A DNA stretch of 64,000 nt from Flagellimonas amphidinii (GTDB lineage: Bacteria > Bacteroidota > Bacteroidia > Flavobacteriales > Flavobacteriaceae), in contig NZ_JABFNN010000044.1 in NCBI RefSeq assembly GCF_013090115.1, positions 62,001 through 126,000 of the forward strand, written 5' to 3'. Below are positions 1 through 9,007 of this stretch, piece by piece. Positions within the stretch are counted from its first letter, which is position 1; every line of letters starts with the position of its first letter. The notes beneath the pieces were generated by a model, which saw only the letters and a list, made by a program, of their open reading frames with translations, searched no databases and was not told the origin of the DNA. The translations under genes and the position numbers were made by a program.

Positions 1-533
1 ATAGCATCTTGTGTTCTTAATACTTCTGAAAGCTCATCAGAGGATTCCTTTTTAAAGACCACTCCCCAACTATCCAACATTAACATGTTCAAATAGGCCC
101 TAAGTGCCTTCATTTCATACAATGCTCCTTCAGCTTCCGTATCCCCTTCCTCAGCAAGTGGAGTTAAAACCTCAATAGCTGAAAGGGTTCTTGAAATATT
201 GGTTGTTACATGGGTCCATGAATCCCCGATCAAATCGTTGGTCGGCGTAAAGTTGTGCTGATGGGCAGCGATAAACTTACCTCCATCGTACCAGTCAGTA
301 CCTCCACGATAAGGCAAAATGGCCTCATCGGAAGCAACTTCTTGCAGACCAAAATAGTGGGTGTGCCTCCAAGTCCACGAAATATAACCATAAGCTGGGG
401 CAATAGCTCCACTTATAGTTTCAGCTTCAGCTCCAAATTCGGTCTCATCAATACGATCTTCGACCAAATCGGTACAGTTAAAGTTCAAAAGGCAAAACAG
501 TGCCGTAAATGCTAGTGCAATTTTATTTTTCAT
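1..533 (-). CDS. SusD/RagB-like outer-membrane lipoprotein, C-terminus cut by window edge
   Basis: Partial gene: it starts with ATG at 533 and runs off the left edge. The first 20 residues form a lipoprotein signal ending in a lipobox (LNFNC, Cys20). The mature part begins with the acidic linker TDLVEDRIDE, and later segments (WTWRHTHYFGLQ, then LRAYLNMLMLDSWG) resemble the N-terminal TPR helices of SusD-type glycan-binding proteins. It lies 20 bases downstream of the SusC gene in the same direction, the usual order for a SusC/SusD pair, so it is probably the surface lid and ligand-capture partner of that transporter. The substrate cannot be told. Only about 177 residues are visible of the 450-600 usual for the family. 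Confidence 0.87.
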   Translation of the reverse strand, partial: MKNKIALAFTALFCLLNFNCTDLVEDRIDETEFGAEAETISGAIAPAYGYISWTWRHTHYFGLQEVASDEAILPYRGGTDWYDGGKFIAAHQHNFTPTNDLIGDSWTHVTTNISRTLSAIEVLTPLAEEGDTEAEGALYEMKALRAYLNMLMLDSWGVVFKKESSDELSEVLRTQDA

Positions 534-553
534 CTTTAAAACAATTTTTTTGA

Positions 554-3500
554 TTAGAATGATACGTTTAGACCAAATAGAAATGTTCTAGCAGATGGGT
601 ATCTGAAACGGTCAATACCAAAGGTCTGAATCTGGTCAATTTGACTTCCTGTATTCACCTCTGGGTCAAAGCCAGAGTAATCGGTAATCACAAATAGGTT
701 TTGCCCCGTAATGTTAAAACGAATATTGTTTACCCAATTCTCAAGACCAATGGTCGATGGGTCAAGGGTGTAACCCAATGTTGCATTGTTCAATCGAAGA
801 AAACTACCATCTTCCAAATAACGGGTAGAAACCTCGTTTGAGTTAGTGGTACTTTCATTTTCATATGCTGCCGCAAATGCAGTAGTATTCAAATTATTGG
901 CCAACTGCCCTTTAGTGAATAACGACATGGCCGTGTGGTTGTAGATTTTATTACCGGAAGCTCCATTAAAGTTCAATCCAAAATCAAAATTCTTGTAGTT
1001 CAGGTTCAGGTAAAAGGCATATAACACATCTGGGAGAGCACTACCTGGAACGATACGGTCATTGTCCAATGATTCACCATCTTCGACTACATCTCTAAAT
1101 TCATTCAAACCATCTTCACCGATACCAATAAAGTCTTTCATGTAAAAAGCACCAATAGCCTCTCCGTTGATATAACCATTGATGGTTGCATCTGTTTGAC
1201 CGGCACCTTGCGCAGCACCAGAGGTGATTACAGAATAAATAGACCCTTCAACTTCATTATTTATTTTTGAAAAATTACCTCCTACATTAAAAGTGAAATC
1301 ATCACTTATTTGACCGTTATAGTCCAAGGTCAATTCAACACCTTTATTCTTGATTTCCATATCGGGGAAATTGGTCCAGTACTTCTCGGTAGGATTAATA
1401 GGGTCTGGGGTTGTAGCAAACAAAACCACATCGCTGGTCACCTTATTGAAATACTCCAAGGTACCGCTTAAACTACCATTGAACAGGCCAAAGTCCAACC
1501 CAACATTGGATTGCGTCACCACCTCCCATTTTAAATCAGGATTTGCAGTACGTACAGCTACTGTACCATAAGGATAATCATCTAACGTATTTTCGTCGCC
1601 ATCTAAAGGGTAGGTATCGTTATCACTTCTTGAGTCTTCATAACTCGCCAAACTCGCCTTACTGCCAATACCATTTTGGTTACCGGTTTGACCCCAGGAG
1701 GCACGCAACTTTAAATTACTAAAACCTGAGTTGGCCATAAAGTCTTCTTTATAGATATTCCAACCCAAGCCCACTGAAGGGAAGTAACCATACTTATTGT
1801 TGGCCCCAAATCTTGAAGAACCATCGGCTCGCATTGTAGCGACCAACAAATATTTATCCGCAAAAGAATAGTTCAATCTACCAAAAAACGATTGCAATTC
1901 ATCTGTATAAGCTACAGCATCCAAAGTGGTTTCTGTAACTTCAGTACTCACTTGGTCTTGGTACTTAGGTTCAATTCCATTCTCGGAAAAACCGCCTTGA
2001 AAATAGATATCCTTCTTTTCAAACTTTGTTTCTTGGTACGAATGACCAGCTAGAAAAGTTACACTATGGTCCCCTATGTTAAAATTGTAGGTTAAGGTAT
2101 TTTCCACCAAAAAATTACTGTTTGAGGTAATAATGGAATTTAAGGTTCCCATTCGTTGGCCATCACCCAAAGTATAGGGTTCAGTTTGTTTATCACGGCT
2201 TGTCAATGAATAATCCACCCCAAGGTTAATCTTATAAGTAAGCCCCTTAACGATTTCCAGAGATGGAGCAATATTGGCCAAAATTCGATTGGTATAGGCC
2301 TTATCAGAATAGATTTCATTTCTAAAAAGCGGATTGATCCGTATTCCACTTGCATCTTCTATAGCAATAGCTTCACCATTGGTGTCGTAAACTGGAGTAG
2401 TAGGGTTCAATTGTAACATATCAACCACTGTTGAACCGATATTGGGCCTCTCGTTCAACACTCTTGAAGCAGTCATGTTGAAATCTAGGTTCAATTTGCC
2501 TTGAAGCGCTTTCTGGTTCAGATTCAAACGACCTGAATAGCGTTTTAAATCACTATTATAAAAAATTCCCTCCTGATCTGAAACACTTGCAGAAGCATAG
2601 TATGATGATTTTTCTGGAACTCCACCGCTCATTGATAAATCGATATTTTTAGAGATTCCTGTACGCGTCAGTTCATCTTGCCAATCGGTATTACCTCCAT
2701 TATCATCCAAAGTCCCTCCTGCGGCCACAACTTGTTGTCTAAATTCATCGGCACTGAAAACATCAATCTTATTAGCCATTGAAGACATAGCTGTCGATAC
2801 AGATATATTCATCTCTGATTTACCAGCTCTTCCTTTTTTTGTGGTAATCATAATGACACCATTGGCTGCACGAGCACCATATATTGCTGTTGCAGAAGCA
2901 TCTTTAAGTACATCTATCGATTCGATATCCTGAGGATTGATAAAGTTCAATGGGTTGGTGTCCACTCCGGTTGCATTATTGGAGATCACAAAACCATCAA
3001 TAACATAAAGGGGGGCCGTACCTGACCTAAGGCTACCTACACCACGAATGATAACATTTTGCGAAGCTCCCGGCTCACCGCTCACACTGGTAATATTAAC
3101 CCCCGCAATCTTACCCTGTAATAATTGTCCAGGGTTATTGACCACCCCTTTGTTGAAGTCCTCACTTTTTACAGAGGCAATCGAACCTGTAACATCAGAT
3201 TTTTTCTGTATTCCATATCCAACAACAACAACGTCTTCCAATTGCGTGGCATCTGTTATCAATTGAACGGTAATATTGGATTGGCTGCCAACCACCACTT
3301 CTTGAGTTACAAAACCCAAATAAGAAACAACCAAGGTTGCCCCTTCGATTACATCAATCGTAAAGTTTCCATCAAAGTCAGTAGTGGTACCGTTTGGGGT
3401 GCCTTTTTCAACCACAGAAGCGCCTGGCAATGGATTTCCTTCTTCATCGGTAACTTTACCTGAAATCGTCTGAGCTGGCAATTCAATAACTTTAGGAATG

Positions 3501-3859
3501 GCCTTAGTCACCAAATCCACAGCAATAGTATTGTTTACTCTTTTAAAGGAAAGACTGGCATCTTTTGACATCAGTTCCAGTACGGAACGCAATGAAACAT
3601 TTTGATAATTGATATCATATTTATTGTGCAGCCTCTTTACTCTGCCGTCATAAACAAATTTAAATTGGGTCTGAGACTCAATTTCCCCCATCACTTCAAT
3701 GACACTTGCCTTCTGAAGATTTAGGTCTACATTGTAATCATTGAGTTTTTGTCCTCTGGCGTCTGCGGCTATAATAGGATTTAGCAATGCCAAGACAATT
3801 AAGCAACAAAATGTTTGTAATGACAATTTTATAAATTGTTTTAGTGTTATGTAATTCAT
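554..3859 (-). CDS. SusC/RagA-type TonB-dependent receptor with STN signalling domain
   Basis: An outer-membrane TonB-dependent importer of 1101 residues. After a signal peptide (about 1-35) there is a secretin/TonB N-terminal (STN) domain at about 42-115, then a carboxypeptidase-regulatory-like beta-sandwich (about 131-203, with GKVTDEEGNPLPGASV and TDFDGNF). Next come the plug (starting near EDVVVVGYG; includes NVIIRGVGSLRSGTAPLYVIDG) and the 22-strand barrel ending in FGLNVSF with a terminal Phe. The STN domain is the hallmark of receptors that signal to a FecR-type anti-sigma factor, and such a factor and its sigma factor lie directly upstream in the same direction. Ligand import would therefore induce its own operon. 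A SusD-like partner follows. The substrate is unknown. Confidence 0.95.
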   Translation of the reverse strand: MNYITLKQFIKLSLQTFCCLIVLALLNPIIAADARGQKLNDYNVDLNLQKASVIEVMGEIESQTQFKFVYDGRVKRLHNKYDINYQNVSLRSVLELMSKDASLSFKRVNNTIAVDLVTKAIPKVIELPAQTISGKVTDEEGNPLPGASVVEKGTPNGTTTDFDGNFTIDVIEGATLVVSYLGFVTQEVVVGSQSNITVQLITDATQLEDVVVVGYGIQKKSDVTGSIASVKSEDFNKGVVNNPGQLLQGKIAGVNITSVSGEPGASQNVIIRGVGSLRSGTAPLYVIDGFVISNNATGVDTNPLNFINPQDIESIDVLKDASATAIYGARAANGVIMITTKKGRAGKSEMNISVSTAMSSMANKIDVFSADEFRQQVVAAGGTLDDNGGNTDWQDELTRTGISKNIDLSMSGGVPEKSSYYASASVSDQEGIFYNSDLKRYSGRLNLNQKALQGKLNLDFNMTASRVLNERPNIGSTVVDMLQLNPTTPVYDTNGEAIAIEDASGIRINPLFRNEIYSDKAYTNRILANIAPSLEIVKGLTYKINLGVDYSLTSRDKQTEPYTLGDGQRMGTLNSIITSNSNFLVENTLTYNFNIGDHSVTFLAGHSYQETKFEKKDIYFQGGFSENGIEPKYQDQVSTEVTETTLDAVAYTDELQSFFGRLNYSFADKYLLVATMRADGSSRFGANNKYGYFPSVGLGWNIYKEDFMANSGFSNLKLRASWGQTGNQNGIGSKASLASYEDSRSDNDTYPLDGDENTLDDYPYGTVAVRTANPDLKWEVVTQSNVGLDFGLFNGSLSGTLEYFNKVTSDVVLFATTPDPINPTEKYWTNFPDMEIKNKGVELTLDYNGQISDDFTFNVGGNFSKINNEVEGSIYSVITSGAAQGAGQTDATINGYINGEAIGAFYMKDFIGIGEDGLNEFRDVVEDGESLDNDRIVPGSALPDVLYAFYLNLNYKNFDFGLNFNGASGNKIYNHTAMSLFTKGQLANNLNTTAFAAAYENESTTNSNEVSTRYLEDGSFLRLNNATLGYTLDPSTIGLENWVNNIRFNITGQNLFVITDYSGFDPEVNTGSQIDQIQTFGIDRFRYPSARTFLFGLNVSF

Positions 3860-3904
3860 AATTTCACATCGTGTTTAATGGTTATAGATAATCGTTAAGC
3901 TTAG

Positions 3905-3950
3905 GCAGTCTGTAACCGCTCGCCAAAGTGTCGCAGACTGCTACTTTTTT
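3905..3950 (+). terminator. Terminator-like hairpin antisense to the SusC leader
   Basis: GCAGTCTG (3905-3912) pairs with CAGACTGC (3934-3941), an 8-bp perfect stem with a 21-base loop, followed on the plus strand by TAC and a run of eight T (3945-3952 region). It lies between fecR and susC, which are both on the minus strand. It therefore has terminator shape only for an antisense transcript; for the susC mRNA it would be a leader hairpin without a U-tract. I see no convincing plus-strand promoter. Confidence 0.35.
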
Positions 3951-4008
3951 TTGATTGGTGGGTTTTACTTCATTGGCTATTTTTAGTTTGTTTTTTTTTA
4001 GTTTTACG

Positions 4009-4971
4009 TTAGTTACACATCCCCAGTATTAAGACGGTATTATCATCCATAAACTGGTATTTCAAGCTCTTTTTTGCAAAAACAATACTTTCCAATACTG
4101 CTTTTAGATATTCGTTATCGTAAGTTCCCGTAAGCGTACATGCAGCGGCTTTTTCATTTTCGAATTCTACAGTAACCCCATACCAACGCTCCAATGCATC
4201 TGCTACTTGGCCAAGTGGGGCATCTTCGAACTTCAACACTCCATCTTTCCACAACAACACTTCACTTACATCAACTTTCTCTTTTTCAATATGTTGAGAT
4301 GCTTTGTCCATCACACCTTGTTCATTGGGCAAAAGATAAACTTGCCCTAAAGAGGATTCTACACTTACCTTACCGGTAAGTACCGTAACAGCCATGGAAT
4401 CAGTATGGCCATAGGCATTAATATTGAATGAAGTACCCAAAACTGTAGTTTTAAGTTCTCCGGAAGTGATAATAAAAGGTTTGTTCGGATTTTTAACTAC
4501 ATCGAAAAAGGCTTCTCCTTGCAGTACTACTTCCCTGGTATCTCCCTGGAAAGATTCAGGAAAGCTCAAAGTACTTCCAGAGTTCAATTTCACCGAAGTG
4601 CCATCAGGAAGAACCACATTGAGTTTTTGCCCCCATTCTGTGTGTTTTTCCAATATTTGAACTTCAGCAATTTCAGGCTGTGGTTGTTCAGGAATATTCT
4701 TATAGGCCAAATAACCCAGAGAAAACAACAAGACAACAGAAGCTGCAATTTGCAATACACGATTTTTGAAGCCTCCTTGATTTTCAAGCCTCTCAGTGCT
4801 TTCAACTAAGCGTTTTTTTGCAGTTTGGTGCTCCTCATCTAGATTGGCAAGGGTTGGAATATGCTTTTCAATGAGTTTTCCATCAAACTGCTCCAACAGT
4901 TGCTCTTCAGTTTTACTGATAGTACCGTTAAGGTATTTTTCTATCAAGTCCTTGATTTCTTTTTCAGTCAT
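4009..4971 (-). CDS. FecR-family anti-sigma factor
   Basis: A 320-residue inner-membrane regulator. I take the ATG at 4971 (MTEKEIKDLIEKYLNG), because this is how Bacteroidota FecR proteins begin; an in-frame start at 5019 would add 16 unconserved residues. The short cytoplasmic helical domain (about 1-70) should bind the sigma factor. A single membrane helix follows (VLQIAASVVLLFSLGYLAY, about 88-106). The periplasmic part carries the FecR signature (LPDGTSVKLNSGSTLSFPE, then GEAFFDV and FIITSGELKTTVLGTSFNI), and the C-terminal DUF4974-like domain (DAPLGQVADALERWYGV) is expected to contact the STN domain of the SusC receptor. It is downstream of the sigma gene and upstream of susC. Confidence 0.93.
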   Translation of the reverse strand: MTEKEIKDLIEKYLNGTISKTEEQLLEQFDGKLIEKHIPTLANLDEEHQTAKKRLVESTERLENQGGFKNRVLQIAASVVLLFSLGYLAYKNIPEQPQPEIAEVQILEKHTEWGQKLNVVLPDGTSVKLNSGSTLSFPESFQGDTREVVLQGEAFFDVVKNPNKPFIITSGELKTTVLGTSFNINAYGHTDSMAVTVLTGKVSVESSLGQVYLLPNEQGVMDKASQHIEKEKVDVSEVLLWKDGVLKFEDAPLGQVADALERWYGVTVEFENEKAAACTLTGTYDNEYLKAVLESIVFAKKSLKYQFMDDNTVLILGMCN

Positions 4972-5033
4972 AAATGATGTGTTCTCACTTTTAAATACCA
5001 TGAAGTGATACCTACGCACACACCTAAAATCAA

Positions 5034-5052
5034 GGTTAAGGGTTTCTTAACC
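5034..5052 (-). other. Stem-loop in the sigma-fecR spacer
   Basis: GGTTAAG (5034-5040) pairs with CTTAACC (5046-5052) around a five-base loop, in the 130-base gap between the sigma-factor stop and the preferred fecR start. There is no T-run on the minus strand, so it is not an ordinary terminator. It could influence the ratio of sigma to anti-sigma expression, but nothing shows that directly. Confidence 0.3.
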
Positions 5053-5100
5053 CAGGCAACATTCTCTTAACATTGACTTGAAAAAAATTAAACTAAACCG

Positions 5101-5670
5101 CTAGAAAAGCATAAAAAATCGAACTATAGAAAGTTCTCTACGCAGTCTTCGCAAAACGGTGGAGATTTGATTTTCAACCGTTCTTTGCGAAATGTTCAGC
5201 ATTTCGGCAATATCACTATTCGTAAATTCATTGATACGGCTTAAACGGAATATTTCTTGGCAACGATTGGGTAGTTTCGCCAGTATGGTATTGATTTCTG
5301 CAGTAAGGTCTACTACAGCATATTGGGCTTCCATGGAATCATCATAAACCATGGTCTCCGCAACTTCTAAATGAACATTGTTGAATTTAGTATCGCGCAA
5401 CTGATTATAACACTTATAACGAACTGCTTTGTAGAGATAGGCTTTAAGATTATCCGCCTCAATTTCTTTTCTACGCTTCCAGTAGTCCATCCAGACTTCT
5501 TGAACCAAATCCTGCGCTATGGCATTGTCCTGAACCAGAGAAGCTGCATAAGCGTACATAGGCTGCCAGTACACATCAAAAAGCATTTGAAAGGCAACAT
5601 GGTTTTCTGATTGATGAACCTGCTCCGCCAATTCTTTTACCTTTTGATCATTTAGTGCTTCCCTCAACAT
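5101..5670 (-). CDS. ECF RNA polymerase sigma factor (FecI-like, Bacteroidota type)
   Basis: A 189-residue group-4 sigma factor. Region 2 is at about 25-95 (FQMLFDVYWQPMYAYAASLV, then AQDLVQEVWMDYWKRR, the classic DxVQEVF-like helix). Region 4 is at about 125-180 (LAKLPNRCQEIFRLSRINEF, then SDIAEMLNISQRTVENQIST, the helix-turn-helix). It heads a minus-strand unit with fecR, susC and susD, so its regulon very probably includes susC. It is expected to be held by the FecR protein until ligand binds the STN-bearing receptor. A TAnnTTTG promoter element lies about 40 bases upstream. Confidence 0.95.
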   Translation of the reverse strand: MLREALNDQKVKELAEQVHQSENHVAFQMLFDVYWQPMYAYAASLVQDNAIAQDLVQEVWMDYWKRRKEIEADNLKAYLYKAVRYKCYNQLRDTKFNNVHLEVAETMVYDDSMEAQYAVVDLTAEINTILAKLPNRCQEIFRLSRINEFTNSDIAEMLNISQRTVENQISTVLRRLRRELSIVRFFMLF

Positions 5671-5711
5671 ACATCACAAAGAACCAAAAAAATGACCAGC
5701 CCAATATTAGG

Positions 5712-5719
5712 CAAATGTA
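5712..5719 (-). promoter_or_regulatory. -7 element (TACATTTG) of the sigma-factor gene
   Basis: On the minus strand the sequence is TACATTTGCC, an exact match to the Bacteroidota -7 consensus TAnnTTTG, about 42 bases before the ATG at 5670. No good -33 TTG is present at the usual distance (an A/T-rich GTTA is nearest), so the promoter is weak or activator dependent. Confidence 0.45.
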
Positions 5720-5735
5720 AACTTTGAATTGCCTT

Positions 5736-6548
5736 CTAATTATTTAACAGGTTCAGCATTCTTGATAGATAAAAATAAGATTTGGGAAAGTGCGATTTCA
5801 ACCTTTCAGGACTTTCAAAAAAATTCTCAGAAAGAATGGCAAAAAATTCGAAAAAGCTAGTAGCTGCATATGCCCTCAAATAATTGGATTGTTCCAATTC
5901 TTCCTTAAAGCCAGGGGAATCATAAACGGCATTCAATTTTTTCAATCCCATCCTAAACCGTTTGGCCTCGTAGGATGATTTCTTCAACATTTCAAAAGTC
6001 AGGGCGTGGGCAACCTCATGAATCCCTAAATTAATTCCATCATTGGGAATTTGAAATCCTTTTTGCAATCCTTCAGCAGAAAACACCAAAATCTTTAATC
6101 GAGGATTATATTCTCCAATATGATGATTGTTTTTGATTTTTGAATGATAAGAACTTGGATAAACAATAATTCTGGATATGGATTTCTCAAACCTAAAATT
6201 TACCATTCCCAAAGTCATTAAAACTGCTGAAGCGGAAACATAAGCCTTGATTTCTTCTTCGTTTGCAATGGCTCCATAGAAAACAAATGGTTTTTTGGAC
6301 TTAAACCACGCAAATCTTTTTAAAAAAACTCGTTTTTGTTCAGGATGTAAATCATGAAATGGCCTAACATTATTGGCAATGAACTGTCTTTCCTTTCCCG
6401 TAATTTTTTTTACTGGATGTAAAAGATTGAAAAGTGTAAATCGCTCCCCAAGAAAATATTCATAGGCAACTTTAATGAAAACAAAACACAAGCCTATCAC
6501 CAATATAATGGCCGCTACTTGCTTATCTGCTTCCGAAATCTGTTCCAT
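5736..6548 (-). CDS. Membrane-anchored zinc metallopeptidase of the MtfA/M90 type
   Basis: A 270-residue protein with one N-terminal membrane helix (about 11-29, VAAIILVIGLCFVFIKVAY) and a cytosolic or periplasmic M90-like domain. The zinc-binding HExxH is HEVAH at 177-181, within GINLGIHEVAHALTFE. The downstream glutamate expected as the third ligand is probably Glu236 in FFEFFAILSENFF, matching the AExFAVxSExFF pattern of MtfA. In E. coli MtfA modulates the glucose PTS through Mlc; there is no sign of such a partner here, so only the protease activity is inferred. It stands alone, 65 bases upstream of the sigma-factor gene and in the same direction. Confidence 0.82.
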   Translation of the reverse strand: MEQISEADKQVAAIILVIGLCFVFIKVAYEYFLGERFTLFNLLHPVKKITGKERQFIANNVRPFHDLHPEQKRVFLKRFAWFKSKKPFVFYGAIANEEEIKAYVSASAVLMTLGMVNFRFEKSISRIIVYPSSYHSKIKNNHHIGEYNPRLKILVFSAEGLQKGFQIPNDGINLGIHEVAHALTFEMLKKSSYEAKRFRMGLKKLNAVYDSPGFKEELEQSNYLRAYAATSFFEFFAILSENFFESPERLKSHFPKSYFYLSRMLNLLNN

Positions 6549-6576
6549 TAACGTGATATCATGATTTTATGAAGAT

Positions 6577-6649
6577 GTCACTTCGAGCGCAGTTGAAAAG
6601 TCTTAAAAGTCGATATTTTTATTAGTCCTCGACTGCCCTCAACCTGACA
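6577..6649. repeat. REPIN-like pair of inverted REP elements
   Basis: GTCACTTCGAGCGCAGTTGA (6577-6596) faces an inverted, degenerate copy (TCGACTGCCCTCAACCTGAC, about 6629-6648) across an A/T-rich spacer. The same module, CTTCGAGCGCAGTCGA, recurs at 12324-12412 and in weaker form at 13877-13906. All copies are intergenic. Such modules are dispersed in flavobacterial chromosomes and here separate the M90 peptidase gene from argS. Confidence 0.7.
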
Positions 6650-6700
6650 ATGCTTTTATTTAAAAAAATAGATAAATAACTTTATGAGGTCAGCCCCACA

Positions 6701-8476
6701 TTACATTCGTTCTGGCACTTCTATGCCCAATAATTTGAAGGAAGATTGAATGACCTCACCAACCTTTTTGGATAATTGTACTCTAAATAGTTTTTTGTCC
6801 GTATCCGATTCTCCCAAAATGGAAACCTGCTGGTAAAAGGAGTTGAATTCCTTCACCAAATCATAGGTATAATTGGCAATTAAGGCCGGACTATAATTTT
6901 CTGCAGCCAATTGTACAGTCTCTGGGAACAATTGAATCAGTTTCAGTAATTCTTTCTCCTTTTCATGAAGCTCCATTGTCACATCAAACGTAGTCGAGAT
7001 GTCTTCTGCCTTTCTTAAAATCGATTGGATCCTTGCATAAGTATATTGGATAAACGGCCCCGTATTTCCTTGAAAATCCACCGATTCTTCTGGATTGAAG
7101 AGAATTCGTTTTTTAGGATCCACCTTCAAAATATAATATTTTAAGGCACCCAAACCTATGGTTCTGTACAATTGCTGTTTTTCTTCTTCGGAATAGCCAT
7201 CCAGTTTTCCCAATTCCTTGGAAATTTCTTCTGCGGTGTCTTCCATGCTTTTGATCAAATCATCGGCATCTACAACAGTACCTTCACGACTCTTCATCTT
7301 TCCACTTGGGAGATCTACCATGCCATAGCTCAAATGATAGAGTTGTTCCGCCCAAGTATACCCCAATTTCTTCAGGATAAGGAACAGTACTTTAAAATGA
7401 TAATCTTGTTCGTTACCAACTGTATAGACCATTCCATTGATATCTGGAAAATCAGTTACCCGTTGAATGGCCGTACCAATATCTTGGGTCATGTACACCG
7501 CTGTACCATCAGAACGAAGGACAATTTTCTCATCCAAGCCTTCATCCGTAAGGTCTATCCAAACACTCCCATCTTCTTTTTTAAAGAAGATGCCTTTCTC
7601 CAAACCATCCCTGACCACATCTCGACCCAATAAATAGGTGTCACTTTCGTAGTAAAGGGTATCAAAATCAACCCCCAAGTTTTTATAGGTAGTATCAAAA
7701 CCTTTATACACCCAGCCGTTCATTTTTTTCCAAAGTGCAACAGTTTCAGAATCTCCACTTTCCCATTTTCGGAGCATCACTTGCGCTTCCAACAAAATAG
7801 GTGCTTCTTTTTCTGCTTTCTCCTTCTCTACTCCATCGGCGACCAACGACGCAATCTGCTCTTTGTAGGCTTTGTCAAAAGCCACATAGTACTTTCCAAC
7901 TAAATGATCTCCTTTCAGTCCAGAAGATTCTGGAGTCTCACCTTCACCAAACTTTTTCCAGGCCAGCATGCTTTTGCAAATATGGATGCCTCGGTCATTG
8001 ATAATCTGGGTCTTGTACACCTTTTTTCCCGAAGCTTTTAAAATTTCGGCGACGGAATACCCCAACAAGTTGTTACGGATATGCCCCAAATGAAGCGGTT
8101 TGTTGGTATTGGGCGATGAGTATTCAACCATCACGGCATCATTGGATACCGTTTTGGCATAACCAAAATTGACCTCATCCAGAATCCCTTTGAAAAAATC
8201 CAGATAGTAGCCATCTGCAATGACCACATTCAAAAAGCCTTTCACGACATTGAATTTGGACACCTCATCCACATGCTCTTGCAAATAGGTTCCAATCTGT
8301 GTCCCGATTTCTATTGGATTACCCTTCACATAGCGCAACATGGGAAAAACCACTACGGTAATGTCTCCTTCAAAATCCTTTCGGGTAGGTTGAAATTCCA
8401 CGGTTGGCAAATCAACCTGGTACAGTTCTTTTACGGCTTCAATGACTTTCTGGGTCAATTCGTTCTGCAAACTCAT
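6701..8476 (-). CDS. argS: Arginyl-tRNA synthetase
   Basis: This charges tRNA-Arg with arginine in the cytosol. It is a class Ia synthetase of 591 residues, normal for the family. The N-terminal Add-1 domain is at about 1-100. The HIGH signature appears as HLGH in SSPNTNKPLHLGHIRNN (about 120-136), and the KMSKS-like loop as GKMKSREGTV (about 390). The protein ends with the typical DALR anticodon-binding domain and a C-terminal GIEVPERM. It is monocistronic, with a -7 promoter element 21 bases upstream and a divergent gene beyond. Confidence 0.98.
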   Translation of the reverse strand: MSLQNELTQKVIEAVKELYQVDLPTVEFQPTRKDFEGDITVVVFPMLRYVKGNPIEIGTQIGTYLQEHVDEVSKFNVVKGFLNVVIADGYYLDFFKGILDEVNFGYAKTVSNDAVMVEYSSPNTNKPLHLGHIRNNLLGYSVAEILKASGKKVYKTQIINDRGIHICKSMLAWKKFGEGETPESSGLKGDHLVGKYYVAFDKAYKEQIASLVADGVEKEKAEKEAPILLEAQVMLRKWESGDSETVALWKKMNGWVYKGFDTTYKNLGVDFDTLYYESDTYLLGRDVVRDGLEKGIFFKKEDGSVWIDLTDEGLDEKIVLRSDGTAVYMTQDIGTAIQRVTDFPDINGMVYTVGNEQDYHFKVLFLILKKLGYTWAEQLYHLSYGMVDLPSGKMKSREGTVVDADDLIKSMEDTAEEISKELGKLDGYSEEEKQQLYRTIGLGALKYYILKVDPKKRILFNPEESVDFQGNTGPFIQYTYARIQSILRKAEDISTTFDVTMELHEKEKELLKLIQLFPETVQLAAENYSPALIANYTYDLVKEFNSFYQQVSILGESDTDKKLFRVQLSKKVGEVIQSSFKLLGIEVPERM

Positions 8477-8496
8477 TTAAAAAGCGTTTCAGCCCG

Positions 8497-8504
8497 CAAA
8501 ACTA
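8497..8504 (-). promoter_or_regulatory. -7 element (TAGTTTTG) of argS
   Basis: The minus strand reads TAGTTTTGC 21 bases before the argS ATG, an exact TAnnTTTG. The -33 TTG is not at the standard 19-21 base spacing; the nearest TTTG is about 31 bases away. Confidence 0.4.
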
Positions 8505-8581
8505 CATATTTTTTGCCCTATCATAACATAATTTCCAAAGGACCAGCTCTTAAATGCCCTCTATTTTGAGTATTTTTAAAG

Positions 8582-9007
8582 ATGCTACTGAATGTCTCCT
8601 ATTCCAATAAGAACATCACCAAAAAAATAGATGATGCCGTCGGCAAGCCCTTCACCCTCAAAGAACGATGGGCCATGGGTGGCATTGGCTCTCCAAAATT
8701 GCACATTACCGATGTTTCTATAGAGATTCAGAATCTGCTGATTTTAGATAACAATCTCAACACTTGTAATATTGAAATGCGCCCCAAGGGCATCATTATT
8801 CGATTTCGTTCACTACTGGAAACTTATGGCTTGATCATCCCCTATTATAAGCTTACCATTTACAAGGGTGATTTAGCACAATACGCCTTATATAGGGATC
8901 ACTATTTCATCAAAGTAAAGTCCGATACTAAAGCTGTACAGAAATATTTTAAAAAGTTATTGGATTATAAAGCGGACAACGCACCTACATCCATTGAAGA
9001 TCTATGA
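8582..9007 (+). CDS. Hypothetical protein, 141 residues, coupled to the SDR gene
   Basis: I do not recognise the family. The protein is soluble, with no signal peptide or membrane segment. It has alternating short strands (KLHITDVSIEIQNLLIL, then CNIEMRPKGIIIRFRSL) and a C-terminal segment (KLTIYKGDLAQYALYRDHYF, then VKSDTKAVQKYFKKLL) that may suggest a PH-like fold, as seen in many small bacterial proteins of this size. Its TGA overlaps the ATG of the next gene (ATGA, 9004-9007), so translation is probably coupled and the two may act together. Confidence 0.75.
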   Translation: MLLNVSYSNKNITKKIDDAVGKPFTLKERWAMGGIGSPKLHITDVSIEIQNLLILDNNLNTCNIEMRPKGIIIRFRSLLETYGLIIPYYKLTIYKGDLAQYALYRDHYFIKVKSDTKAVQKYFKKLLDYKADNAPTSIEDL

